Shown here: positions 1-6,656 of the stretch, in pieces
Numbering within the stretch: the stretch's first letter is position 1
Layout of the letters: every line of letters begins with the position of its first letter
Assembly: GCA_900547815.1 (NCBI GenBank)
Contig: URHY01000075.1
Span: 1-9,148, forward strand
Length of the DNA stretch: 9,148 nucleotides
Source of the DNA: an uncultured Solobacterium sp.
GTDB lineage: Bacteria; Bacillota_I; Bacilli_A; Erysipelotrichales; Erysipelotrichaceae
Reading direction: 5' to 3'
Translations under genes and position numbers: made by a program
The notes under the pieces: generated by a model
Databases searched by the model: none
Seen by the model: the letters and a program-made list of their open reading frames with translations, nothing else
Told to the model about the DNA's origin: nothing

Positions 1-190
1 CCGTTAGGCTGATTGACTGATTCGTCTCCATAAATGTTTCTATCACTGGATACTTTTCTGTAAATTCCAGTATTTTCTTTTGCAGTCTCTGGTATTCCGC
101 ATTATGCTTTTTCAGATAGATACATACCTGTTCTCCTATCCGTATCCCCAGACATTGCTCGTTCCAGATGATATCTGGCTGTACTGACAT
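1..190 (-). CDS. Small hypothetical protein, 3' end outside window
   Basis: An open frame runs from an ATG at 190 to the window edge without a stop (63 codons seen). The start is supported by AGGAG a few bases upstream. The visible peptide begins MSVQPDIIW and is mostly polar and helical, with Lys/Glu/Gln-rich stretches (YLKKHNAEYQRLQKKI), which suggests a small soluble, perhaps coiled-coil, protein. I do not recognise a function. It resembles in style the short DUF proteins (possibly DUF6664-like, from memory) carried by integrative conjugative elements of Clostridia. Codon use (CTG, CGG, GGG) is more GC-rich than in the genes to the right, which fits a transferred segment. It lies downstream of the truncated ABC gene on the same strand but is unlikely to belong to that operon. 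Confidence 0.55.
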   Translation of the reverse strand, partial: MSVQPDIIWNEQCLGIRIGEQVCIYLKKHNAEYQRLQKKILEFTEKYPVIETFMETNQSISLT

Positions 191-485
191 ATCGTTTTCT
201 CCTTTCTGTATCGTTTCCCTGTTCCAAGCACAAGACTATACCACACTTCTGGAAGAAAGCTATTCAGCAGATCTACTGAAATGACCTGGTCAATACTGTG
301 CAATCTGTTCTTTCTCTATAATAAAAAACGGCATGGAAGAATCCTATTCTTTCATACCTACTACCTGCTTCTATATTCAACTAGATACACATTCTTTTCC
401 ATTATCTGTGTATCATGTACCTATTTTCCTCTAAGAGTAAACTGGATACACTCTATACACGCCTACCATCTATACCTCATTTTAC
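191..485. mobile_element. Probable end of an integrated element, non-coding
   Basis: Between the small gene at the left edge and the ABC fragment there are about 290 bases with no convincing gene. The segment differs from the flanking tetR/ABC operon: it begins where ABC homology stops (about 483-485), contains the GATACAC repeat cluster, and leads into a gene with different codon use. I infer that it is the terminal non-coding part of an integrative element or other insertion that extends left beyond the window. No integrase gene or terminal inverted repeat is visible, so the class of element is unknown. Confidence 0.4.
379..451. repeat. Cluster of GATACAC repeats, possible integrase arm sites
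   Basis: AACTAGATACAC (379-390) and AACTGGATACAC (440-451) are direct repeats matching at 11 of 12 positions. An inverted GTGTATC lies between them at 408-414, and CTATACAC follows at 453-460. The cluster sits about 35 bp from the point where the ABC gene loses homology. Short repeats of this sort are typical of the arm-type sites bound by tyrosine integrases near the ends of integrative elements. That role is inference; only the repeats are seen. Confidence 0.4.
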
Positions 486-968
486 ATCAAGAATCAAAAT
501 TTCTGGTCTATGTAATAATGCACGAGCAATATCAATTCTTCTTCTCTGTCCTCCCGACAGTTTTCCTACAGGTCTATTTAAAAAATCGTCAAACTCAAGA
601 ATCTCAACTAGCTCCTGTAATCTCTTATCAAAAGCATTTCCTGTAATACCGTACAAAGCAGCTCTACTCATTAAGTTTTCTTTCACTGTAAGTGGTTTAT
701 CAAGCACACTATCCTGAAACACAACACCAAGCATCCTTTTTGTCTGTGCGCCAGCTTTGTCAGTTTCAATTCCATTTACAAGAACACTTCCACTATCTTT
801 TTTCAACAGTCCACAAAGAATAGAAATAGTAGTACTTTTCCCTGCGCCATTTACTCCAAGAAATGCAAACAATTCTCCTTCTTTTACACAAAAGCTCAAA
901 TCATTTACTGCTTTTACTTCCCCAAAGCTTTTATTCAAATGGTTGATTTTAATTATATCTGATACCAT
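477..968 (-). pseudogene. ABC transporter ATP-binding protein, truncated at Walker B
   Basis: This is the nucleotide-binding subunit of an ABC-2-type (drug or lipid exporter-like) transporter. In the 163-residue product the aromatic A-loop residue is about Phe15, Walker A is GVNGAGKST (38-46), the Q-loop Gln is 85, the signature LSGGQ is 137-141 and Walker B is ILILD (157-161). The frame then reads Val-Lys-stop instead of the expected Glu-Pro, so the catalytic glutamate, D-loop and H-loop are missing. Families of this type are usually 230-310 residues. The product cannot form a competent ATPase. The start at 968 is chosen because AAAGGAG lies just upstream; an ATG at 1010 has no such site. 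The gene is third in a tetR-membrane protein-ABC operon, and the partner permease is absent from the window. Foreign DNA entering at about 483-485 is the likely cause. Confidence 0.85.
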
Positions 969-1052
969 ATTTTCTCCTTTTATTTTCATTTTCCTTAAAT
1001 GCAGTAACATACATTCAAAAATTGTCCGGATCCATGCCTTTCAATCTTCAAA

Positions 1053-1502
1053 TCATATTAAAATAGCATTCATATAGCTTATTAGAATATGGCATGGAGC
1101 AAAGATCACCGCAAAAATTAACAACAAAATATTGCCACTTATAATACCACTTTCAATAAATAATAAAGACGGAATAATTGATAAGTATAAGGACTTTCGT
1201 ATAGAATCCTCTTTCCAAAATATAATCCATCCTAAGCAATACAATATTACAAATATAACTCCCAAAACTAGATAAACCGTTTCTCCTTGTTTAAACCAAT
1301 ATCCTTTATTCCTAAAAGGGATTATAAGAAACATACTGACAAAACATCCGAATCTAGCAATCTGTTCAAGAAATCCAACTAATTTATTCTTGTAACGATT
1401 TTCGAATCCATCTTTACATGTTATCGCAAAAACAATATTAGGAATCAAAATCACAACAATAAAAATCAATCCCCAGTAATTCAAATATTTATTCATTGTC
1501 AT
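1053..1502 (-). CDS. Small integral membrane protein, five predicted helices
   Basis: This 149-residue hydrophobic protein of unknown function has predicted membrane segments at about 9-27, 45-62, 75-95, 103-121 and 122-143, with short loops rich in Lys and Arg. I recall similar uncharacterised proteins in Clostridia (N-terminus like NKYLNYWGLIF, C-terminus like IFAPCHILISY) found next to TetR and ABC genes, but I know no assigned function. The ATG at 1502 overlaps the tetR stop as ATGA, and GAGGAG lies 8 bases upstream, so translation is probably coupled to tetR. A second ATG at 1496 is also possible; the longer frame from 1526 lies inside tetR and is unlikely. An 84-bp gap separates it from the ABC gene. 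It may be an accessory subunit of the exporter, which is inference from position only. Confidence 0.8.
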   Translation of the reverse strand: MTMNKYLNYWGLIFIVVILIPNIVFAITCKDGFENRYKNKLVGFLEQIARFGCFVSMFLIIPFRNKGYWFKQGETVYLVLGVIFVILYCLGWIIFWKEDSIRKSLYLSIIPSLLFIESGIISGNILLLIFAVIFAPCHILISYMNAILI

Positions 1503-2101
1503 GCAGCATACTCCTCGCAAAACCACTTCAAATAGTTGTCCAAAAGACTCTTATCTGTTTCAAAGCTATACTGACCATTATTTTGATCCAGTTCATAATC
1601 CATTAATCCATGTATTGTCATCGCAAAACTCACTGCACTCATATCTGGATTTGTAAAATGAAGTAATTTATGCACTTCCATAGCATAGAAAAGCTGTTTC
1701 GTTGCTAAAATCATCCTATCCGTTTCTTCTGCTACAATTTTTGCTGCTAAAGGATTTAAACTTCTTTCAGAATAGATGATCTTGTAGAAATTTATCATAT
1801 GTTCCTGCTGATTCATATTAAAATATCCTTTGACTATCCCCCTCAATATTTCCAATGCACTCTTTCCAGCAAAAAAAGTCGTATAATCAATTGCACCAAT
1901 ATTAGCAGTTTTCTTAGCCTCTTTACTAAGAAATTGATACATTACTTCAACAAGTTCCTCTTTCGATGAAAAATGATTGTACAATGATGGTTTTTTTATT
2001 CCAACTTTATCTGCAATCATATTCATAGAAACATTACCAAGTCCTTTATTAGCTGCCAGTTCTAATGTAGCCAAAATAATCTCTTTTTTTTCTTGTATCA
2101 C
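1499..2101 (-). CDS. TetR/AcrR family transcriptional regulator, frame break at 5' end
   Basis: This is a DNA-binding repressor-type protein. The N-terminal helix-turn-helix is clear (VSMNMIADKVGIKKPSLYNHF, about residues 24-44 of the 200-residue product); the remainder is an all-helical ligand-binding and dimerisation domain. It probably controls its own operon with the downstream membrane protein and ABC exporter. The intact frame starts at a GTG (2101) without a good ribosome site. A typical family start, reading MAKTRMSDTRKK, is present at 2120 in the other frame and would join this gene if the run of eight A at 2083-2090 had seven. The full product would then be 206 residues. As read, translation from 2120 ends after 23 codons. 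The gene may be used from GTG, rescued by slippage, or be a recent mutation or sequence error. The helix-turn-helix is complete in either case. Confidence 0.85.
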   Translation of the reverse strand: MIQEKKEIILATLELAANKGLGNVSMNMIADKVGIKKPSLYNHFSSKEELVEVMYQFLSKEAKKTANIGAIDYTTFFAGKSALEILRGIVKGYFNMNQQEHMINFYKIIYSERSLNPLAAKIVAEETDRMILATKQLFYAMEVHKLLHFTNPDMSAVSFAMTIHGLMDYELDQNNGQYSFETDKSLLDNYLKWFCEEYAA

Positions 2102-2138
2102 TCATTCTTGTCTTAGCCATCCTTCGAAAATTACCGTT

Positions 2139-2155
2139 TAGTTGTATATTAACTA
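2139..2155. promoter_or_regulatory. Candidate TetR operator, inverted repeat
   Basis: TAGTT-N7-AACTA forms a 17-bp inverted repeat between the predicted transcription start (about 2184) and the tetR start codon. TetR-family proteins commonly bind palindromes in this position to repress their own operon. The arms are short, so this is only a candidate. Confidence 0.35.
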
Positions 2156-2190
2156 TCTTTCAGTAGTTTTGCAATATCACATAGCTATTA

Positions 2191-2218
2191 ATTATACAAG
2201 TACAGGTTAGAATGACAA
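2191..2218 (-). promoter_or_regulatory. Sigma-70/SigA promoter of the tetR operon
   Basis: Read on the minus strand, TTGTCA (2218-2213) is followed after 16 bp by TATAAT (2196-2191). This is a near-consensus vegetative promoter. Transcription should begin near 2184, upstream of both the ATG at 2120 and the GTG at 2101, so the MAKTRMS start lies within the message. Confidence 0.65.
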
Positions 2219-2518
2219 AACTAATAGTTATCTTCTCTTTATTCAGAAATTCTTATATCTACTTTTCATCTAAAGAATTTTCCCTTGAAGCCAAAAACGT
2301 TTGAAAATCCAATAGTAATTTATTATTCAATCCTCATTTATATAATATGATTTTTTGATATTTTGATTATTTATACAAATACCATCTCTATTATTAATTG
2401 ATATTTTATATTCGTTGTCTAAGTTTCATGAACACTAAAAAATTTAAAAAGCTGTAAAATATGATAAGAAAAAACATATAAAGCACTTATTTTCAATCAT
2501 GATAAAATCATCATCACC

Positions 2519-2670
2519 TTTAAGTATAGAGAAAATACGTATATAAACTCCAAAATTATTGCTCCTACTACCCCTCTGTCAGTTTGAAATTTAAGGCTCT
2601 GAAGTCCTTTATTTAAAAGAGTTCAGAACTTTTTAATCAAGGAGAATCTAAACCAATTCTCCTTTTCATT
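2519..2670 (+). ncRNA. Candidate plus-strand small RNA with two hairpins
   Basis: The 2102-2788 stretch has no protein gene. Within it, on the plus strand, TTTAAG (2519-2524) and TATAAA (2542-2547) are spaced by 17 bp, giving a possible promoter with a start near 2554. Downstream, TCTGAA (2598-2603) pairs with TTCAGA (2622-2627) around an inner CTTT/AAAG stem and is followed by TTTTT. A second hairpin, AAGGAGAAT (2639-2647) with ATTCTCCTT (2656-2664), has 9 perfect pairs, an 8-base loop and a T-rich tail. This would make an RNA of about 115 nt. No known family is recognised. It may instead be simply two terminators. Confidence 0.3.
2639..2670 (+). terminator. Intrinsic terminator-like hairpin, plus strand
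   Basis: There is a perfect 9-bp stem AAGGAGAAT/ATTCTCCTT with loop CTAAACCA, then TTTTCATTT. The U-rich side is on the plus strand only; the minus-strand side is followed by GATTAAAAAG. No plus-strand gene precedes it, which is why an RNA gene is suggested. Confidence 0.45.
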
Positions 2671-2769
2671 TACTAAATAATTCTTTTAAGGAATATCATT
2701 TTCCCCTAACCTTTCTACCTTCATATTAACGAGTCCACTCATTCATCTTAAACAATTCACAAAATTGCC

Positions 2770-2803
2770 AAAAAAAGAAGCTTATTTACTAAATAAACTT
2801 CTT
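2770..2803 (-). terminator. Intrinsic terminator of the Crp/Fnr gene
   Basis: A 13-bp stem (2791-2803 with 2775-2787), a 3-base loop and seven U follow on the minus strand. The one non-Watson-Crick position is G-U only in minus-strand RNA and A-C on the other strand, which supports minus-strand function. The stem starts inside the last codons and includes part of the TAG stop. Confidence 0.8.
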
Positions 2804-3436
2804 TAAATAATCCACATCTAGAACTAGGATTTTATGATATACCATTGTTATAACACCTTGTTGTCTTAATCCACGTAAGATACGATTTACACTATTTCTT
2901 GTAGATACACCGCAAAAACCTGCAATATCATCATTTGTGACTTGAAGATCAATAAAGATCCCCTTCTTAACTTCTCTTCCGAATAATCCAACCAGATAAT
3001 AAATAAAAGCACATACGGCACCATTTTTACCATTCATAGTCATTAATTGCTGGCGATAAATGGCTTCCGACAACTTCTTACGATAATATGCATCCATATA
3101 ATCTCTTAATTCTTTGTTTTCACTTAAATATTTCGCAAACAATTTTCGATTCACACGATAGAATACAGCCGTATCACTTTCAATACGAATATGAAAAGAT
3201 GCTGAAGTAACCTTTTTTATTTCATCTTTTAAAAGTGAAAGTACATCGAAACCTTTTAAATACATAATGTTAAATTCACGACCATCACTTAATATAACAC
3301 TCGTTTTTACAATCCCATCTTTCAATATATAAATATCTGCCTGATCATGACCATCTATCATTAAATATGAATGTTTCTTTTTTTCGATCGTCGCAAGATT
3401 CTTCCCCTCAAAAAAATCTAATACAAACTCACTCAT
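2789..3436 (-). CDS. Crp/Fnr family transcriptional regulator (PrfA/Srv-like)
   Basis: This 215-residue cytoplasmic DNA-binding protein has an N-terminal beta-roll (about 1-115, with SDGREFNIMYLKG at 50-62), a long dimerisation helix (about 110-140) and a C-terminal winged helix-turn-helix (about 166-195, DIAGFCGVSTRNSVNRIL). The cyclic-nucleotide phosphate-binding motif of CRP is not evident, and there is no Fnr-type N-terminal cysteine cluster. From memory the sequence style is closer to PrfA, Srv and Ers regulators of Listeria, Streptococcus and Enterococcus, which respond to other signals. The start at 3436 is supported by AAAGGG about 6 bases upstream. The gene appears monocistronic, with its own promoter region and terminator. 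An inverted repeat across the promoter suggests self-regulation. Its targets are not shown; the thiC unit upstream is separated by a terminator. Confidence 0.85.
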   Translation of the reverse strand: MSEFVLDFFEGKNLATIEKKKHSYLMIDGHDQADIYILKDGIVKTSVILSDGREFNIMYLKGFDVLSLLKDEIKKVTSASFHIRIESDTAVFYRVNRKLFAKYLSENKELRDYMDAYYRKKLSEAIYRQQLMTMNGKNGAVCAFIYYLVGLFGREVKKGIFIDLQVTNDDIAGFCGVSTRNSVNRILRGLRQQGVITMVYHKILVLDVDYLKKFI

Positions 3437-3475
3437 AAATTACCCTTTCTAACTTGTTGTCTATTGTATCATGAT

Positions 3476-3504
3476 TAACATACGTCATTCATTAACGTTT
3501 GTTA
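3476..3504. promoter_or_regulatory. Inverted repeat, candidate Crp/Fnr operator
   Basis: TAACATACGT (3476-3485) and ACGTTTGTTA (3495-3504) are inverted repeats matching at 9 of 10 positions, with a 9-bp gap. They lie 40-68 bp upstream of the regulator's ATG and cover the -35 region of a likely extended -10 promoter (minus-strand TGATACAAT, hexamer at 3468-3463). PrfA-like proteins bind comparable AT-rich dyads containing TTAACA/TGTTAA, so autoregulation is plausible. Confidence 0.45.
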
Positions 3505-3615
3505 TAGATGAATCTAACAATAAAGCTACATATTTAATGTATCATATCCTATCCACTCTTGATTAAAATCAGTTAATTTTTACAAACCCTTACTAAAATG
3601 TACAACCTTGACAAG

Positions 3616-3639
3616 AAAAAAACGCAGTTTAAACTACAT
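3616..3639 (-). terminator. Intrinsic terminator of thiC
   Basis: On the minus strand ATGTAGT (3639-3633) pairs with ACTGCGT (3628-3622) around a TTAA loop, with two G-U pairs, followed by seven U (3622-3616). It begins 2 bases after the thiC stop codon. The G-U pairs exist only in minus-strand RNA. Confidence 0.7.
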
Positions 3640-3641
3640 TT

Positions 3642-4982
3642 CTATAAGATGTCTATATTCTCTCCAGATAAAGCCTTATTCATACTTCTCACGGCACAGA
3701 ATTTACCACACATGCTACAAGTATCACTATGATCATCTTCTGGCATACGAGATTGACGAATTGCTTTTGCAGTCTCAGGATCTAAAGCACATTCAAATTG
3801 TGCGTCCCAATCCAAATTCTTTCTTGCATCTGCCATCTTGTCATCTATATCTCTAGCTCCAGGAACTCCCTTAGCAATGTCTGCCGCGTGAGCCGCAATT
3901 TTTGAAGCAATAATACCTTGTTTTGTATCCTCAACATTTGGTAAAGCCAAGTGTTCAGCAGGTGTAACATAACATAAGAATGCAGCTCCTGACATAGCAG
4001 CAACGGCACCACCAATAGCAGCTGTAATATGATCATAACCAGGTGCAATGTCTGTAACTAATGGTCCTAACACGTAGAATGGAGCTCCCATACAAATTTG
4101 TTGCTGTACTTGCATATTAGCGGCTACCTGATTTAATGGAACATGTCCAGGTCCTTCTACAATAACTTGGACATTATGATCCCATGCACGTTTTGTTAGT
4201 TCTCCCAAACGCACCAATTCTTCAATTTGACACACATCTGTCGCATCCGCTAAACATCCTGGTCGACAAGCATCTCCTAAAGAAATCGTTACATCATATT
4301 TTTCGCAAATATCCAAGATTTCATCATAATATTCATAGAATGGATTTTCTTCCCCCGTCATTGACATCCACGCAAACACTAAACTTCCTCCACGAGAAAC
4401 GATATTCATTTTACGTTTATGTTTTTTTATTTGATCAATCGTTTTTCTTGTGATTCCACAATGCAAAGTCACAAAGTCAACACCATCTTTGGCATGCAAC
4501 TCAATCACATCCAAAAAATCCTTGGCCGTTAATGTGTTTAAATCTCTTTGATAATGAATCACACTATCATATACAGGAACTGTACCAATCATAGCTGGAC
4601 ATTCTGATGTTAATTTTTGACGGAATGGTTGTGTATTTCCATGACTTGATAAATCCATAATAGATTCAGCGCCTAAGTCTACAGCAGCCATAACCTTTTT
4701 CATTTCTACATCATAATCTTTACAATCTCTAGAAACACCTAAGTTGACATTGATCTTTGTTCGTAGCATGCTACCAACGCCTTCAGGATCTAATGATTTG
4801 TGGTTTTTATTAGCCGGAATAACAACCTTTCCACAAGCCACTAACGCTCTTAGTTCTTCCTCTGTCATTTTTTCTTTTTGGGCTACAATTTTCATTTCTG
4901 GCGTAATAATACCTTTACGCGCAGCATCCATCTGAGTGGTATATGTAGCGCCTGTACTTACTGTACTTTCATTTGTGTTCAT
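3642..4982 (-). CDS. thiC: Phosphomethylpyrimidine synthase ThiC
   Basis: ThiC is a radical-SAM enzyme that rearranges aminoimidazole ribotide to hydroxymethylpyrimidine phosphate, the pyrimidine half of thiamine, in the cytosol. The 446-residue product is a full-length short-form ThiC. Recognisable blocks are MDLSSHG (109-115), SRGGS (196-200), EGPGHVP (276-282), [14 protein letters not shown] (306-319) and [12 protein letters not shown] (337-348); His280 and His344 match the metal ligands of the family. The C-terminal 4Fe-4S cysteines are 422, 425 and 429 in CSMCGKFC, a CX2CX3C spacing rather than the CX2CX4C usually quoted. The start is supported by AAGGAG 8 bases upstream. Expression is controlled by the TPP riboswitch in its leader. 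No other thiamine genes are in the window, and the unit ends with its own terminator. Confidence 0.97.
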   Translation of the reverse strand: MNTNESTVSTGATYTTQMDAARKGIITPEMKIVAQKEKMTEEELRALVACGKVVIPANKNHKSLDPEGVGSMLRTKINVNLGVSRDCKDYDVEMKKVMAAVDLGAESIMDLSSHGNTQPFRQKLTSECPAMIGTVPVYDSVIHYQRDLNTLTAKDFLDVIELHAKDGVDFVTLHCGITRKTIDQIKKHKRKMNIVSRGGSLVFAWMSMTGEENPFYEYYDEILDICEKYDVTISLGDACRPGCLADATDVCQIEELVRLGELTKRAWDHNVQVIVEGPGHVPLNQVAANMQVQQQICMGAPFYVLGPLVTDIAPGYDHITAAIGGAVAAMSGAAFLCYVTPAEHLALPNVEDTKQGIIASKIAAHAADIAKGVPGARDIDDKMADARKNLDWDAQFECALDPETAKAIRQSRMPEDDHSDTCSMCGKFCAVRSMNKALSGENIDIL

Positions 4983-5020
4983 TTTTAATTCTCCTTTTCC
5001 AAATGATTTTTTAACGTGAC

Positions 5021-5047
5021 AAAAAGTGGTGCTCCCATCTTGCCACT
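5021..5047 (-). terminator. Second hairpin after the riboswitch
   Basis: AGTGG (5047-5043) pairs with CCACT (5029-5025) on the minus strand, with a 13-base loop and five U after it. It follows the first terminator without a gap, giving a tandem arrangement before the thiC ribosome site. It may be a back-up terminator or part of an alternative fold. Confidence 0.45.
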
Positions 5048-5081
5048 AAAAAAAGTGAGCAACCAATATAGGCATACTCAC
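5048..5081 (-). terminator. Riboswitch expression-platform terminator 1
   Basis: On the minus strand GTGAG (5081-5077) pairs with CTCAC (5059-5055) around a 17-base loop, followed by seven U (5054-5048). It lies directly after the TPP aptamer and is the likely switch point. Confidence 0.6.
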
Positions 5082-5100
5082 ACTAAAAAAGACAAAGTAT

Positions 5101-5180
5101 TTCCCTACGTTGGCATTATCCAAATCAGGTTATAGGTCGAAAGTCATACTTTCCTCTCAGCCTGTACTACAAGCTCCCTT
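5101..5180 (-). ncRNA. TPP riboswitch (THI element) upstream of thiC
   Basis: The minus strand carries the conserved THI-box elements: GGGAGC, GGCTGAGAGG, ACCTGATTTGGATAATGCC and CGTAGGGA. A short P3 hairpin CTTGT-AGT-ACAGG and an extra hairpin GAAAGT-ATG-ACTTTC lie before the ACC, consistent with the aptamer fold. It senses thiamine pyrophosphate and sits about 120 bases before thiC, followed by terminator hairpins, so TPP binding most likely causes premature termination. Confidence 0.95.
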
Positions 5181-5197
5181 TTTTTATTTACATTAAA

Positions 5198-5226
5198 TTT
5201 ATACACCATTTTTAAAAGATAGTAAA
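5198..5226 (-). promoter_or_regulatory. Promoter of the TPP riboswitch-thiC unit
   Basis: TTTACT (5226-5221), a 17-bp spacer and TATAAA (5203-5198) are read on the minus strand. The -35 box lies 13 bases after the nhaC stop, and the predicted start (about 5191) is just ahead of the aptamer. No clear terminator separates nhaC from this promoter. Confidence 0.55.
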
Positions 5227-5238
5227 GTTTTATAACAT

Positions 5239-6636
5239 TTATTTTCGAACCGGCTTTTCTTCCTTATCCCAAACACCAATTCCAGTGATTGCGCAAATCA
5301 TTGAGAAAACGGGAACAATAAAGATAAACCAAGCATATGGAATATATGCCGTACTACATCCAAGCACACCCATGACATAAATTGTCGCAACACCCCAAGG
5401 AACGATTGGTGCTGATAAAGTACCAAAATCTTCTAACGTTCTTGATAATACTTTACGCGAAATATTCATATCTTCATATGTAGATTCAAAAGTCTGTTCC
5501 GTCACAATAATAGATACGGTTTGTCCACCAGCTGTTAAAAAATTTACAATGTAACAATATACCAAAGTGACAAACACCAAAACCGTACGATTCTTTATGA
5601 ACTTCAATAAAACATTTTTGGCTAAAACATCCAAAATTCCAGAAGACGTAATGACAGCGCCCATTACACTTGCCACCATAAATGTAACCAACAATTCAGA
5701 CATTGAAAGAACACCACCACGATTTAACATTGGATCTACAATGGATACACCTGTTTCAATACTAAAACCATTAAAAGCATAATTCATTAAATCTACAAAA
5801 TTTACACCTTGAAACACCATCGCGAAAATAGCCGATACTACAACTGCAAGTCCCATACCTAACAAAGATGGAAGTTTAAATACAGAAATCAAAATAACTA
5901 AAATTGCTGGTAAAATCAATAAAATATTAATTGTGAAATGTTGACTTAAAGTATCCATAATTAATTTTTGTTGGGCAAGATCCATACTTCCACCACTATA
6001 ATAAAGCCCCGCAATTGTAAATAATACTAAGGCAACTACAGCTGCTGGAAGCGTAGTGTACTGCATAGAATGAATATGATCATATAAAGGCACTTTACTT
6101 ACACCACTTGCCAAATTGGTCGTATCGGATAATGGAGACATCTTATCCCCTAACCATGCACCAGAAACAACAGCACCCACTACCAATGGTACTGGAATAC
6201 TAGTCGTAGAGGCAATTCCTACCATCGCAAGACCCATTGTGGCAACTGAACCAAATGAAGTTCCCGTAAACTCACTTGTGAGTGCACAAAGCACAAAAGC
6301 TAGTGGTACTAATATTTTTGGAGATACAACTTGCATACCATAATACATTAATGTGGGAACAGTCCCACCAGCCATCCAAATTCCTACAAGCATACCCACC
6401 ATAATCACAATTAAAAATGTAGGCATACATTCTGCTGCTGTTTTAATTATATTTTGTTCCACTTCATTCCATGGAATATTCAACAATCGAGTTGTGATCA
6501 CAGATACAATAACACCCGAAAAAACAGATAGTGTTGTATTACATCCCATGTTGATCATAATAATAAGTACGGCAATAATCGCCAAAAATGAAACAATCGC
6601 AAATAGTGTTGTTGGCTCTTTTCTTTCATGATTCAT
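5239..6636 (-). CDS. nhaC: NhaC family Na+/H+ antiporter
   Basis: This 465-residue inner-membrane transporter has about 11-12 hydrophobic segments spread over its length. Family hallmarks are the TGTSFGS block (124-130) and GDKMSPLSDTT (163-173), the acidic and polar motif of NhaC proteins. The expected role is exchange of Na+ for H+ in pH and sodium homeostasis; some relatives exchange organic acids instead, so the substrate is not certain. The ATG at 6636 is chosen because AAGGA lies 7 bases upstream; a GTG at 6651 would overlap that ribosome site. The gene begins 20 bp after the esterase-like hydrolase and is probably cotranscribed with it. It lies upstream of the TPP riboswitch and is not controlled by it. 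Confidence 0.9.
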   Translation of the reverse strand: MNHERKEPTTLFAIVSFLAIIAVLIIMINMGCNTTLSVFSGVIVSVITTRLLNIPWNEVEQNIIKTAAECMPTFLIVIMVGMLVGIWMAGGTVPTLMYYGMQVVSPKILVPLAFVLCALTSEFTGTSFGSVATMGLAMVGIASTTSIPVPLVVGAVVSGAWLGDKMSPLSDTTNLASGVSKVPLYDHIHSMQYTTLPAAVVALVLFTIAGLYYSGGSMDLAQQKLIMDTLSQHFTINILLILPAILVILISVFKLPSLLGMGLAVVVSAIFAMVFQGVNFVDLMNYAFNGFSIETGVSIVDPMLNRGGVLSMSELLVTFMVASVMGAVITSSGILDVLAKNVLLKFIKNRTVLVFVTLVYCYIVNFLTAGGQTVSIIVTEQTFESTYEDMNISRKVLSRTLEDFGTLSAPIVPWGVATIYVMGVLGCSTAYIPYAWFIFIVPVFSMICAITGIGVWDKEEKPVRK

Positions 6637-6656
6637 ATCAAATTCCTTCACTTTCT

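Noticed and set aside
281..717. Plus-strand open frames of about 100-120 codons at the left
   Set aside because: They lack ribosome sites, have no recognisable protein character, and the overlapped part is the antisense of the ABC gene.
969..1010. Longer ABC ATPase start at 1010
   Set aside because: The added residues do not match the family, whereas the ATG at 968 has AAAGGAG directly upstream.
2581..2670. tracrRNA-like appearance (AAGGCT...GTCC followed by hairpins)
   Set aside because: There is no Cas gene, CRISPR repeat or anti-repeat partner in the window, and the likeness is limited to a few bases.
5239..6636. NhaC as a TPP-regulated thiamine precursor transporter
   Set aside because: The gene lies upstream of the riboswitch on the same strand, so the riboswitch does not control it; adjacency alone does not support a thiamine role.
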